Positions 8,961-16,697 of a DNA stretch of 64,000 nt are shown here, piece after piece. The DNA is from Cypionkella sp. (lineage in GTDB: Bacteria; Pseudomonadota; Alphaproteobacteria; Rhodobacterales; Rhodobacteraceae), in NCBI RefSeq assembly GCF_028290025.1, contig NZ_JAQGKQ010000051.1, positions 21,217 through 85,216 on the forward strand, written 5' to 3'. The notes beneath the pieces are model-generated. The model was not told where the DNA came from. It worked only from the letters and a program-made list of their open reading frames with translations, and ran no database searches. The stretch's first letter is position 1. Each line of letters opens with the position of its first letter. Position numbers and translations under genes: made by a program.

Positions 8961-9024
8961 CCTGTCACAATCTGAGCAAATCAGAGTTAATTTCCTGTCA
9001 CAGTGTTTAACAAACCGTCACAGT
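8961..9024. repeat. Three direct TGTCACA-type repeats between convergent genes
   Basis: CCTGTCACA at 8961-8969, CCTGTCACAGT at 8994-9004 and CCGTCACAGT at 9015-9024. Between the first two is a small palindrome, TCTGA-GCAAA-TCAGA at 8971-8985. They lie in the 80-base gap between the allA stop and the convergent GNAT stop. No function is assigned. Confidence 0.45.
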
Positions 9025-9037
9025 CCTCAATAAAGCC

Positions 9038-9475
9038 TTACAGCTTAATATCATAAGTCACCCATTTCGCCTTCTCGGCCACCCGATCATACAGCCCGCG
9101 CGCCCGGTAGTTATCTTCGGCCGTAATCCAGCGGATCAACGTCCAACCGCGCTTGCGCCCCACATCCGCGACGCCCTGCACCAAAGCCTCCGCTGCCCCG
9201 GTCCCGCGCGCTTCTGGCCCAACAAACAGATCATCGAGGAACCCGCCGACACTCGCCGACAACGGCCGCGCGAAGCTGCGAAAATGCGCGATCCCCACCA
9301 CCACGCCGCCGACTTCCGCCACCAGCCCCTCGGCGCCATGGTCCGCATCCATCAGCCAGCCCCACACCGTTTGCCGCATCGCATCGGTCTGCGCCACGCC
9401 GTAAAACGCCGCATAACCTGCGTAAAGCTGCGCCCAAACCGCGCGATCCGCCTCGGCCACTGCGCGAATATCCAT
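9038..9475 (-). CDS. GNAT-family N-acetyltransferase
   Basis: A 145-residue acetyl-CoA-dependent acetyltransferase of the Gcn5 superfamily. The acetyl-CoA loop is seen in LFVGPEARGTGAAEALV (about residues 84-100), the equivalent of the Q/RxxGxG/A motif, and the C-terminal strand in WITAEDNYRARGLYDRV. The substrate is unknown. Start chosen at ATG 9473-9475, six bases after AAGGAG; a GTG at 9490 is in frame but overlaps that ribosome site. Stands alone, convergent with allA and divergent from the EEP hydrolase gene. Confidence 0.88.
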   Translation of the reverse strand: MDIRAVAEADRAVWAQLYAGYAAFYGVAQTDAMRQTVWGWLMDADHGAEGLVAEVGGVVVGIAHFRSFARPLSASVGGFLDDLFVGPEARGTGAAEALVQGVADVGRKRGWTLIRWITAEDNYRARGLYDRVAEKAKWVTYDIKL

Positions 9476-9541
9476 GCCATTCTCCTTCACCTAACGCCGC
9501 CGAGCCTAGCCAACCCGACGAACCGCCGCTAGTCTCGCCCG

Positions 9542-10408
9542 ATGAAATTACTCAGCTATAACATCCAATACGGCTTTGGCAGCGATGGCCAATATGACCT
9601 CGCCCGCGCCGCCCGCGTGATCGACGGCGCCGACATTATCGCTCTGCAAGAGGTTGAACGCCATTGGTCGCGCAGCAATCACGACGACCAGCCTGCCATC
9701 CTCGAACAGCTTCTGCCGCACTACTATACCGCCTACGGCCCCGCCTTTGACATGGACGCCTCCACTACCGATGGCACCCAAGTGATCAATCGCCGCCGGC
9801 AGTTCGGCACCATGATCCTTTCGCGCTGGCCGATCTTGTGGAGCCGTTTGCACCTGCTGCCGATGCGCCGGATGCTGACCCCGCTCAACACCCAAAACCC
9901 GGCGTTGGAGGCGCTGATCGTCACCCCGCTCGGCCCGATCCGCGTGCTGTCCATCCACCTCGCGCATGTCGGTGTTGACGAACGCCTCGCCCAAATAGAC
10001 CATCTTTTGCACCTTCACCACGATACCGCCCGCAGCGGTGGCCCGTGGAGCGGCAGCGATGATGAGCCTTCCCGCAACTGGACCGAGAACCAACCCGAGC
10101 CGCCGTGCCCGCAAACCGCGATCTGGATGGGCGATTTCAACTGCGAACCCGGCAGCGTCGAACATGCCCGGATCAGCGGCCAAACCCCCTATCACCCGGG
10201 CGCTCTGTATGCGGGCGGGCTGACCAATGCCGTCGCGCATTTGGGCCAAACCCTTCACACGCATGAGAAAATTATCGCTGGAGAGACGCGCTTGCGGCAG
10301 TTGGACCATTGCTTTGTGACGGGCGATTTAGCCCCGCATCTGCACCGCGCGTGGACCGATAACGCCGAGATCGCCTCAGATCATCACCCGCTTTGGGTCG
10401 AGTTGTAG
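9542..10408 (+). CDS. Endonuclease/exonuclease/phosphatase-fold hydrolase
   Basis: A 288-residue metal-dependent phosphoesterase of the EEP fold (DNase I, exonuclease III, inositol phosphatase). Catalytic segments are in order: NIQYG near the N-terminus, LQEVE (metal-binding Glu), LSIHLAHVGVDER, WMGDFNCEP (Asp/Asn pair), LDHCFVTG and the terminal SDHHPLWVEL with the catalytic His. There is no signal peptide, so it acts in the cytoplasm. The substrate, nucleic acid or a phospholipid/inositol phosphate, cannot be told from sequence. Single gene; its stop lies 36 bases from the convergent aminotransferase stop. Confidence 0.87.
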   Translation: MKLLSYNIQYGFGSDGQYDLARAARVIDGADIIALQEVERHWSRSNHDDQPAILEQLLPHYYTAYGPAFDMDASTTDGTQVINRRRQFGTMILSRWPILWSRLHLLPMRRMLTPLNTQNPALEALIVTPLGPIRVLSIHLAHVGVDERLAQIDHLLHLHHDTARSGGPWSGSDDEPSRNWTENQPEPPCPQTAIWMGDFNCEPGSVEHARISGQTPYHPGALYAGGLTNAVAHLGQTLHTHEKIIAGETRLRQLDHCFVTGDLAPHLHRAWTDNAEIASDHHPLWVEL

Positions 10409-10444
10409 GCCCAGGTTTCATCGCACCAAGACAGCAAAAGCAGC

Positions 10445-11764
10445 CTAGACTCGCGCCAAAACCCCCTCGAACGCCGCTAAAAACGTATCGACATTGGCCT
10501 TTGAAAACACCAAGGGCGGCCTGATTTTCAGAACATTTGAGCGTGGCCCGGTGGCCGAGATCAGCACCCGCGCCTCGCGCAGCCCGTTCACGATCTTCGC
10601 GGTTTTCGCAGCATCGGCGTCCAAAGGCCCACCCGAAATGATTTCTTGCCCGAGAAATAACCCCGCTGCCCGCAATGGCCCGAGGCAATCAAATTGCCCA
10701 GCCAACCCTCGCAATCCATCCGCGAAATAACCGCCAACCACTCGCGCATTTTCTTGCAAACCCTCGGCCTCAATCACCTCCAGCACCGCCATCGCGGTTG
10801 CCGCAGCCACAGCATTGCCGCCGAAGGTATTGAAATAGCGGGCTTTTGCGCCAAACGCTGCGATCACTTCGGGCCGCATCACCAGCCCTGCCACAGGATA
10901 GCCGTTGCCCATCGGCTTGCCGAGGCTCACCAAATCCGGTACGACCCCGTGCCGCTGGAACCCCCACATCGTATCGCCGCAACGGCCAAAACCCGGCTGC
11001 ACTTCGTCGGCGATAAACACCCCACCAGCGGCGCGAATTGCCGCCACGGCAGGCGCCAAAAACCCCGCTGGACCCTCAAAAACTCCATCCGACGAGAAAA
11101 TTGTATCGACAATCAGCCCGGCAGGTTTGATGCCATGCCGCAGCATATCGTCAATCGCGGCTTGCACTTCCGCCGCAAAAGCAGCACCCAAATCGCCCGC
11201 CATTCTCAGCGGATCGGGGGCGCGGACGGTGCGCACATGCTCGCCCAAAGCCACGCCGTCACCCAAGCTCGGCGACATGCCCGCCATCGCGTAAGTCACG
11301 CCGTGATAAGCATTTTCCGTCACGATAAACCCGGTGCCGCCAGTATGCGCGCGGGCAATCCGAAACGCCAGATCGTTCGCCTCAGACCCGGTGCAGGTGA
11401 ACATCACATGGCTTAATTCGGTGGGAAAAGTCGCGAGCAACCGCTCGGCATAATCCAATACCACTTCGTGTAAATAGCGGGTATGGCTCGATAAAATCGC
11501 CGCTTGCTTTGCGGTCGCGGCGACGACTGCCGGGTGACAATGGCCCACCGAAGCCACATTATTATATGTATCTAAATAAGCGTTGCCGTCGCCATCATAC
11601 AGCCAAACGCCCTCACCACGCACCAAATGCACCGGAGTTTCATAAAATAAGCGGTAGGCTGGCCCCAAGGCTTTTGCCCTGCGCGCCACCAAAGCCTGAT
11701 CGGCATCCGACAAATCGCCCTTGCCCGGCACGTAGGCGTTCACCATGGTTCCGTCGTTTTTCAT
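10445..11764 (-). CDS. Class III PLP enzyme, probable phospho-lyase of the ETNPPL/PHYKPL type
   Basis: A 439-residue class III aminotransferase-fold protein. The PLP lysine is K283 in SLGKPMGNGYP. Segments NNVASVGHCHP, GSEANDLAFRIAR, GGVFIADEVQPGFGR, YFNTFGGNAV and NVLKIRPP match, from memory, the human ethanolamine-phosphate and phosphohydroxylysine phospho-lyases more closely than ordinary omega-aminotransferases. Those enzymes eliminate phosphate and ammonia from a phosphorylated amino alcohol. The gene overlaps a kinase-like gene by four bases (ATGA), the pairing expected if the kinase makes its substrate. GGAG lies five bases before the ATG. An ordinary aminotransferase role cannot be excluded. 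Confidence 0.82.
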   Translation of the reverse strand: MKNDGTMVNAYVPGKGDLSDADQALVARRAKALGPAYRLFYETPVHLVRGEGVWLYDGDGNAYLDTYNNVASVGHCHPAVVAATAKQAAILSSHTRYLHEVVLDYAERLLATFPTELSHVMFTCTGSEANDLAFRIARAHTGGTGFIVTENAYHGVTYAMAGMSPSLGDGVALGEHVRTVRAPDPLRMAGDLGAAFAAEVQAAIDDMLRHGIKPAGLIVDTIFSSDGVFEGPAGFLAPAVAAIRAAGGVFIADEVQPGFGRCGDTMWGFQRHGVVPDLVSLGKPMGNGYPVAGLVMRPEVIAAFGAKARYFNTFGGNAVAAATAMAVLEVIEAEGLQENARVVGGYFADGLRGLAGQFDCLGPLRAAGLFLGQEIISGGPLDADAAKTAKIVNGLREARVLISATGPRSNVLKIRPPLVFSKANVDTFLAAFEGVLARV

Positions 11765-12777
11765 AATGTCTCCAAGGTGTTAAGCAGGGTAGGGCTCGGG
11801 ATGGTTGCCAGCGCGGTTAAGCCTTGCCGCGCGGTCGCGACATTGCGTAGGATATAGGGCGCGTTCTCCGGGTAGCGGGCGGCGCGGGCCGAGGCGATGG
11901 TGATCGTCGTCAGCATCCGCGTCGCCACCAAGTCAGGGAACAGCAACGCCTCTGGCTTGGTAAGCGGCAAGATCGCATGATAAGCGCGGGCGAAATGGAG
12001 CAGGCTTTCCAGCGGGCGGGCGGGGTCGATGCAATAAGACGCCGCAATCGCCGCGTCGCAAATCAACGGCGTATGCACCATATCGCCAAAATCGAGAACG
12101 CCCGCGATAACATCAGAATTATCAGGCGATACCAGCACGTTATGCGGGTTCAGGTCATTATGGACGACTTGCCAGCGCAGGCTTTGCAGTTCGGGCGCAA
12201 TCGCGTCAAAACGGTCTAAAGTTGCCCTCGCCAGCGCCTGCAAATCATCGGGAACCGTCGCAAGCATTGGCCGCAAAGCACTGGCCTGCTTGATATCCCA
12301 TTGCAGCACATAGCCCGCTGCCGGATGCGTAAAGCCTTGTAAAGACAGCGTTAATCGTGCCGCCATCGTGGCCATTGCGCGGGCTTGCGTCGGGGTCCGT
12401 GGCGTCAAGTGCTGCGGGGTGCCTTCGAGGTAGGTCAGCAGCCGCAGGGTGCCGTGCAGTGTGAAAACCTCGGTCGCGCCGGTGGTGGTGCGGATCACTT
12501 TTGGCACGGGGAGGCCGGAGGTTTCGAGGCGCAGCAGCGCCTTGGTTTGCAGATCGGTGACTTGGGCAGGCTCGGCGGGGTTGGCGAGTTTCAAGACATA
12601 GCTTTGCTGCGCAGTTGAGATGCGGATGTTCAGATCGCGCTCGGACGTCAGCCGTTTGAGCGCGCCCGTGATGCCGAAATGCTGGCGCGCAAGGCTCAAC
12701 GCCTCGGCATCGGTAAGCACAGGAGGGGCAGAGGACAGCACCTCGCCCAAGCGCGTATCTGTCCGCATATCAGTCAT
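11761..12777 (-). CDS. APH-family kinase, possible hydroxylysine or amino-alcohol kinase
   Basis: A 338-residue aminoglycoside-phosphotransferase-fold kinase. The Brenner motif HNDLNPHN is at 206-213 and the metal-binding DFGD follows about 20 residues later; the N-lobe nucleotide strand is in DLNIRISTAQQSYVLKLANP. The four-base overlap with a phospho-lyase-like gene suggests that it phosphorylates the hydroxyl of an amino alcohol such as 5-hydroxylysine. The analogy is with animal AGPHD1, a GTP-dependent hydroxylysine kinase. Start ATG 12775-12777 is chosen on homology; the frame stays open to 13065 but that region is divergent-promoter DNA. Antibiotic resistance is less likely given the partner gene. 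Confidence 0.8.
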   Translation of the reverse strand: MTDMRTDTRLGEVLSSAPPVLTDAEALSLARQHFGITGALKRLTSERDLNIRISTAQQSYVLKLANPAEPAQVTDLQTKALLRLETSGLPVPKVIRTTTGATEVFTLHGTLRLLTYLEGTPQHLTPRTPTQARAMATMAARLTLSLQGFTHPAAGYVLQWDIKQASALRPMLATVPDDLQALARATLDRFDAIAPELQSLRWQVVHNDLNPHNVLVSPDNSDVIAGVLDFGDMVHTPLICDAAIAASYCIDPARPLESLLHFARAYHAILPLTKPEALLFPDLVATRMLTTITIASARAARYPENAPYILRNVATARQGLTALATIPSPTLLNTLETL

Positions 12778-13020
12778 CGAAATCCCGGTTTTGATCGGTC
12801 GTATCAGGCATTCAAGGTGGCGGAGTGTCAAGTGCGGCGGTGGGGTTTTGATGGGGCAAGCAGGTGGCGGAAGATTAACAAAGTCTAAATGAGGCATAGA
12901 TAAGCCATTGAAATCATATGAAGCCCGACCTTGTCCACGCATGGACGCGGCCCTATGTCCGGCCAAAGCCCTTGCCCTGCGCTGACCTTGCTCTAGTCTA
13001 TCCGCAACAAAGGAAGCCCG

Positions 13021-13746
13021 ATGTCCGCCGCCTTGCCCCCCGTCATTATAGTAGCCCATGGCCAACCCTCAGACCCCGCTCCGGCAGCGGCGGAACTGGC
13101 TGGCTTGGCCGCCAAAGTCGAAGCGCATTTACCTGGACAAATCGTAGCCTCCGCCACCCTCGCCGAACCCGAGGCGCTAGGGCGGGTGGTGACGAAGCTG
13201 GGGCAGGGCGGCCTGCTGTATCCGCTGTTCATGGCGGGTGGCTGGTTCACCCGCACCCATCTCCCCGCCCGCCTGCAAACTGTGGGGGCGGTCGGCTGGC
13301 AGGTGTTGGAGCCGTTGGGCTGCGATCCCGCCTTGCATGAATTGGCCGTCAAAGTTGCCGCCGAGGCGCTAGAAACACGGAAAGGCCCGATCCTGCTGGC
13401 CGCGCATGGCTCGTTCAAAAGCCCGGTTCCGTCTGACATAGCCCGCCACGTCGCCGCCAAAATCCGCGACGAGCTGGGCTGCGACGTCAGGGTCGGCTTC
13501 ATCGACCAATCGCCTCAACTGGCAGAGATCACAAACCTCGGCCCCGACGCAATTTGCCTGCCGTTCTTCGCCGCAGCCGGAGGCCACGTCACCACCGATA
13601 TCCCCGCCGCCTTGGCGCGATCAGGTTTCAGCGGAACCTTGCTGCCCGCGCTCGGCCTGCGCCCAGAGATCCCGGCGCTGATCGCCCAAGCTATCCGCGC
13701 GGCGCATCCGGTTTGCGTGCGGGAATGTCGGTTCCGGCAAAGCTAG
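13021..13746 (+). CDS. CbiX/SirB-family chelatase
   Basis: A 241-residue protein made of two CbiX half-domains, each with the metal-liganding His-Gly: VAHG with H13 and AAHG with H129. Two-domain CbiX proteins insert cobalt, nickel or iron into sirohydrochlorin. This organism has cobN for late, aerobic cobalt insertion (61 kb), so siroheme ferrochelatase or an unrelated chelatase role is at least as likely as cobaltochelatase. The gene is 37 kb from the cobalamin cluster and stands alone, divergent from the kinase gene. AAAGGAAG precedes the ATG. Confidence 0.85.
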   Translation: MSAALPPVIIVAHGQPSDPAPAAAELAGLAAKVEAHLPGQIVASATLAEPEALGRVVTKLGQGGLLYPLFMAGGWFTRTHLPARLQTVGAVGWQVLEPLGCDPALHELAVKVAAEALETRKGPILLAAHGSFKSPVPSDIARHVAAKIRDELGCDVRVGFIDQSPQLAEITNLGPDAICLPFFAAAGGHVTTDIPAALARSGFSGTLLPALGLRPEIPALIAQAIRAAHPVCVRECRFRQS

Positions 13747-13766
13747 GGCCGCGCGGACGCAAAGCG

Positions 13767-13805
13767 GAGGATGCCTCCGGCGGGGATATTTGAGCAGAGA
13801 GGATG
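13767..13805. repeat. Dispersed intergenic repeat (CCTCCGGCGGGGATATTT type)
   Basis: GCCTCCGGCGGGGATATTTG followed by AGCAGAGAGGATGA, in the gap between the CbiX gene and the glutamine-synthetase-like gene. The core is shared with 58365-58403 in this window, and I recall similar elements in other Rhodobacteraceae. Non-coding. Confidence 0.6.
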
Positions 13806-13820
13806 ACCTTAAGCGGGACG

Positions 13821-15227
13821 CTATACCGTATGCAGATACAGGTCGAAATCCACCTCTGACACCGTCCGCATCACCCGCGCGTATTCTGCGGCTTTGATCG
13901 CGGTGAAGGTGCGGTGCATGTCTTCACCTAGGGCGGCTTTCAGGAAGTCCGACGCCTTCGCGGCCTCAATCGCTGATCTCCAATCGACCGGGATCGGTGG
14001 CGCATCGGAAGTATCCGTATAACCGTTGCCAGTGGTTTCCGGCCCCGGGTCCATCTTGTTGCTCATGCCGTGGCGCACTCCGGCCAGCACGGTTGCGGCA
14101 ACTAAGTAGGCGTTGGCATCGACGCCTGCGGGGCGATGCTCAACGCGGCGGGCGCGGATATCGCCTGCAGGGATGCGCAGGGCGACGGAGCGGTTGTTGA
14201 CGCCCCACGTCGGGCTGACGGGCGCGTAGGAGTTGGAGGCAAAGCGCCGCCATGAATTTGCGTGCGGTGCGAAGATCAACATCGACTCGGCCATTGTGGC
14301 GCGCAGGCCGCCGATGGCGTGCAGGATGGCGTCGTTGTATTGGCCCTCCACCGCCTCAATGAAGATGTTTTTGCCCGCATCATTCAGCATTGAGACGTGG
14401 AAATGCATCCCCGAACCGGCGTAATCTTCGTTCGGTTTCGCCATGAAACAAGCGGTCACACCGTGTTGGCGGGCGTGGTAGCGCACCATGCGTTTCAGCC
14501 GCACCAGATCATCCGCCGCCTGCATCACATCTTCGCGGTAGTGCAGCGTCAGCTCATATTGGCCGGGGGCAAATTCGGAAATCAGGGTTTCGGCTTTGAT
14601 GCCAGCTTTGGCGGCGTCGGCGTAGACATCGTTAAACAGCGGTAACATGCCGTGCAACTGATCGACCGAATAGACGTCAGTTTTGGAGTTGCGGCGACCG
14701 TCGAGCACATCACGGGCGGGGACCATTTTGCCATCGGGGCCACGCTCATTGGCCAGCAGAAAGAACTCCAACTCGAACGCGCCTGCGGGGTGCAGACCCT
14801 CGGCGGCCAAGGCATCGACTTGGCGTTGCAGAGCGTGGCGGGGGTCAGAGCTCATCGGCGAGCCGTCGAGGTTATAGACGCACATCAGCACTTCGCCGCG
14901 CGGCGGTTTGCTGGCGTGGATCGGGCGTAGCGTGCCGGGCAACGGCCAAGCGCGACGGTCGCCGTCGCCTTGATCCCAAATCAGCCCGGTCTCATGCACA
15001 TCCTCGCCGCAGATATCCAAACCTAAGATTGAGATCGGCAGATGCCGACCGGATTTGAACATGCTCAGCAGCTCATGCCGCCGAATAATCTTGCCACGAC
15101 CGATACCGTTGGCATCATGCAGCACGATATCAAAGGCTTCGATTTCGGGGTGGGCGCCGAGGAAGGCTTCGGCCTCAGTTACGGTAGAGCCAGAGGGGCT
15201 GGTGGTGTTGGTCACGGAATCAGGCAT
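13821..15227 (-). CDS. Glutamine-synthetase-family ligase, probable gamma-glutamyl-amine synthetase
   Basis: A 468-residue member of the GS family related to PuuA and GlnA-like enzymes, which ligate glutamate to amines rather than ammonia. The C-terminal catalytic domain has ELEFFLL (metal Glu), FAPGQYELTL, GSGMHFHVS (ATP/metal His) and NNRSVALRIPAGD with the substrate-binding Arg. It lacks the Tyr-adenylylation region of true GlnA. Start ATG 15225-15227, seven bases after the aminotransferase stop; a longer frame would overlap that gene. Cotranscribed with the class III aminotransferase. Polyamine or amino-compound assimilation is the likely role; the exact amine is unknown. Confidence 0.85.
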   Translation of the reverse strand: MPDSVTNTTSPSGSTVTEAEAFLGAHPEIEAFDIVLHDANGIGRGKIIRRHELLSMFKSGRHLPISILGLDICGEDVHETGLIWDQGDGDRRAWPLPGTLRPIHASKPPRGEVLMCVYNLDGSPMSSDPRHALQRQVDALAAEGLHPAGAFELEFFLLANERGPDGKMVPARDVLDGRRNSKTDVYSVDQLHGMLPLFNDVYADAAKAGIKAETLISEFAPGQYELTLHYREDVMQAADDLVRLKRMVRYHARQHGVTACFMAKPNEDYAGSGMHFHVSMLNDAGKNIFIEAVEGQYNDAILHAIGGLRATMAESMLIFAPHANSWRRFASNSYAPVSPTWGVNNRSVALRIPAGDIRARRVEHRPAGVDANAYLVAATVLAGVRHGMSNKMDPGPETTGNGYTDTSDAPPIPVDWRSAIEAAKASDFLKAALGEDMHRTFTAIKAAEYARVMRTVSEVDFDLYLHTV

Positions 15228-15234
15228 GGCTCTC

Positions 15235-16599
15235 TCAAAACAATTCGGACAGGGTTTCGTCAAAGGCGGCGATCAGGCGATCGACTTGGCGCTTCTTGGT
15301 GGCGGGGCTGATCAGCATCATATTGTGGAACGGCGCGATCAGGCAGCCGCGGTTGAGCAGAGCGACATGCAGCGCGGATTCGACGCTTGGTTGGTGGGCG
15401 AGGGCGGCTTCGGAGCCATTGTGCAGCGGGCCGGGGGCGCAGATAAACTCCACCCGCGCACCAACGCGGACGACATGCCATGGCGCGTTATGGCGGGCGA
15501 TGGATTTGCCAAGACCCTGCGCCAAGCGTTGCGCGAGCGTCTCCATATGAGCGTAGTTTTTCGCGGTCATCACGTCGGCGAGGGTGGCTTTCAGGCAGGC
15601 GAATTGCATCGGATTGGCCGAAAGCGTGGTGCCCATGCCGGAATGACCCGGCGCGCGGGCCGAATTCGCAGCATCATAGCGCGCAGCGGTTTCCGGGGTC
15701 AGACCCCAGACGGCGGTGGGCATCCCGCCTGCCACGCATTTGCCGACGACAAACATATCAGGCGCAAGGCCGTGCACGCCGGTATAGCCGCCAAGCCCGG
15801 TGGAGATCGTATGCGTCTCATCCATGATCAACAGCGCGCCGTATTTCAGCGACAGCGTCCGCAGCCCGTCGTGAAAGCCGGGGTCGGGGAGGACCATGCA
15901 GGAGTTGGTCATCACAGGCTCGGTCAGGATGGCGGCCACGTCACCTTTGGCGAGTGCGGCCTCAACGGCGCTCAAGTCATTGAACTCGCAGGCTATAGCA
16001 CCGAGGGTCAGGTCGGCTATTTGCCCCAGCAAGCCTTCGCGGTTTTGCGTAATGCCACCCGAAAGCTCCACCATCACATCATCAACGGTGCCGTGATAAC
16101 AGCCGTTGAACACCAATATCTTCGCGCGGCCAGTAATCGCGCGGGCGACGCGGATGGCGAAACGGTTGGCATCGGTGGCGGTGGTGGCGATCTGCCAGCG
16201 GAAATCGCCGAAGCGTTTGGTCAGCAGGCGGCCCGCCTCTAATGCATCTTCCGAGGGCAGCATATAGGTCAGCCCGCGCGAGGCTTGGCGGCGGATGGCT
16301 TTGGCGACGGGCGCAGGCGAGTGGCCGAACATGCTGCCGGTATCGCCGAGACAGAAATCGTCGATCTCGTAACCGTCAATATCGGTGATCCGTGCGCCTT
16401 TGGCGGATGCGATCAACGGCAGATGCGGCATCGGCCAGTCTTTCATCCAATGCAGCGGCACGCCGTCAAGGAACACATCTGATCCCGCATCCAGCGCCGC
16501 GCGGGCTTTCGGGCGGCCTTGTGCAAAGCGTTTCGCCTCTCGCGCGCGCAGCTTTTCGAGGCGTTCGGGGCGGATACCCGCGATAAGAGTTTCGGACAT
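15235..16599 (-). CDS. Class III aminotransferase of the glutamate-1-semialdehyde-mutase-like group
   Basis: A 454-residue PLP enzyme of fold type I. Recognisable parts are ARITDIDGYEIDDF, GDTGSMFGHSP, the phosphate-binding TTATDANRFAIRVAR, FNGCYHGTVDD, the Asp of MDETHT and the PLP lysine in VVGKCVAGGMP. Sequence style is that of HemL-like proteins, but the neighbours are catabolic, so an aminotransferase is more likely than heme synthesis. Start ATG 16597-16599 (AAAAGG upstream); a GTG three codons earlier is also possible. First gene of a two-gene unit with the GS-like ligase; an intrinsic terminator separates it from aruI. Confidence 0.85.
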   Translation of the reverse strand: MSETLIAGIRPERLEKLRAREAKRFAQGRPKARAALDAGSDVFLDGVPLHWMKDWPMPHLPLIASAKGARITDIDGYEIDDFCLGDTGSMFGHSPAPVAKAIRRQASRGLTYMLPSEDALEAGRLLTKRFGDFRWQIATTATDANRFAIRVARAITGRAKILVFNGCYHGTVDDVMVELSGGITQNREGLLGQIADLTLGAIACEFNDLSAVEAALAKGDVAAILTEPVMTNSCMVLPDPGFHDGLRTLSLKYGALLIMDETHTISTGLGGYTGVHGLAPDMFVVGKCVAGGMPTAVWGLTPETAARYDAANSARAPGHSGMGTTLSANPMQFACLKATLADVMTAKNYAHMETLAQRLAQGLGKSIARHNAPWHVVRVGARVEFICAPGPLHNGSEAALAHQPSVESALHVALLNRGCLIAPFHNMMLISPATKKRQVDRLIAAFDETLSELF

Positions 16600-16641
16600 G
16601 GGCGGCACCTTTTGTGGCTTGCGACCTTATGCCAAGAAATT

Positions 16642-16677
16642 TGATCAAAAGAAAGGGGCGCGACCGTCGCGCGCCCC
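16642..16677 (-). terminator. Rho-independent terminator after aruI
   Basis: Read on the minus strand: an 8-bp stem GGGGCGCG/CGCGCCCC (16670-16677 with 16655-16662) and then TTTCTTTTG. It lies 20 bases after the aruI stop and ends the TetR-aruH-aruI transcript before the aminotransferase gene. Confidence 0.85.
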
Positions 16678-16697
16678 ATTTGGAATTGATGCTGAAA

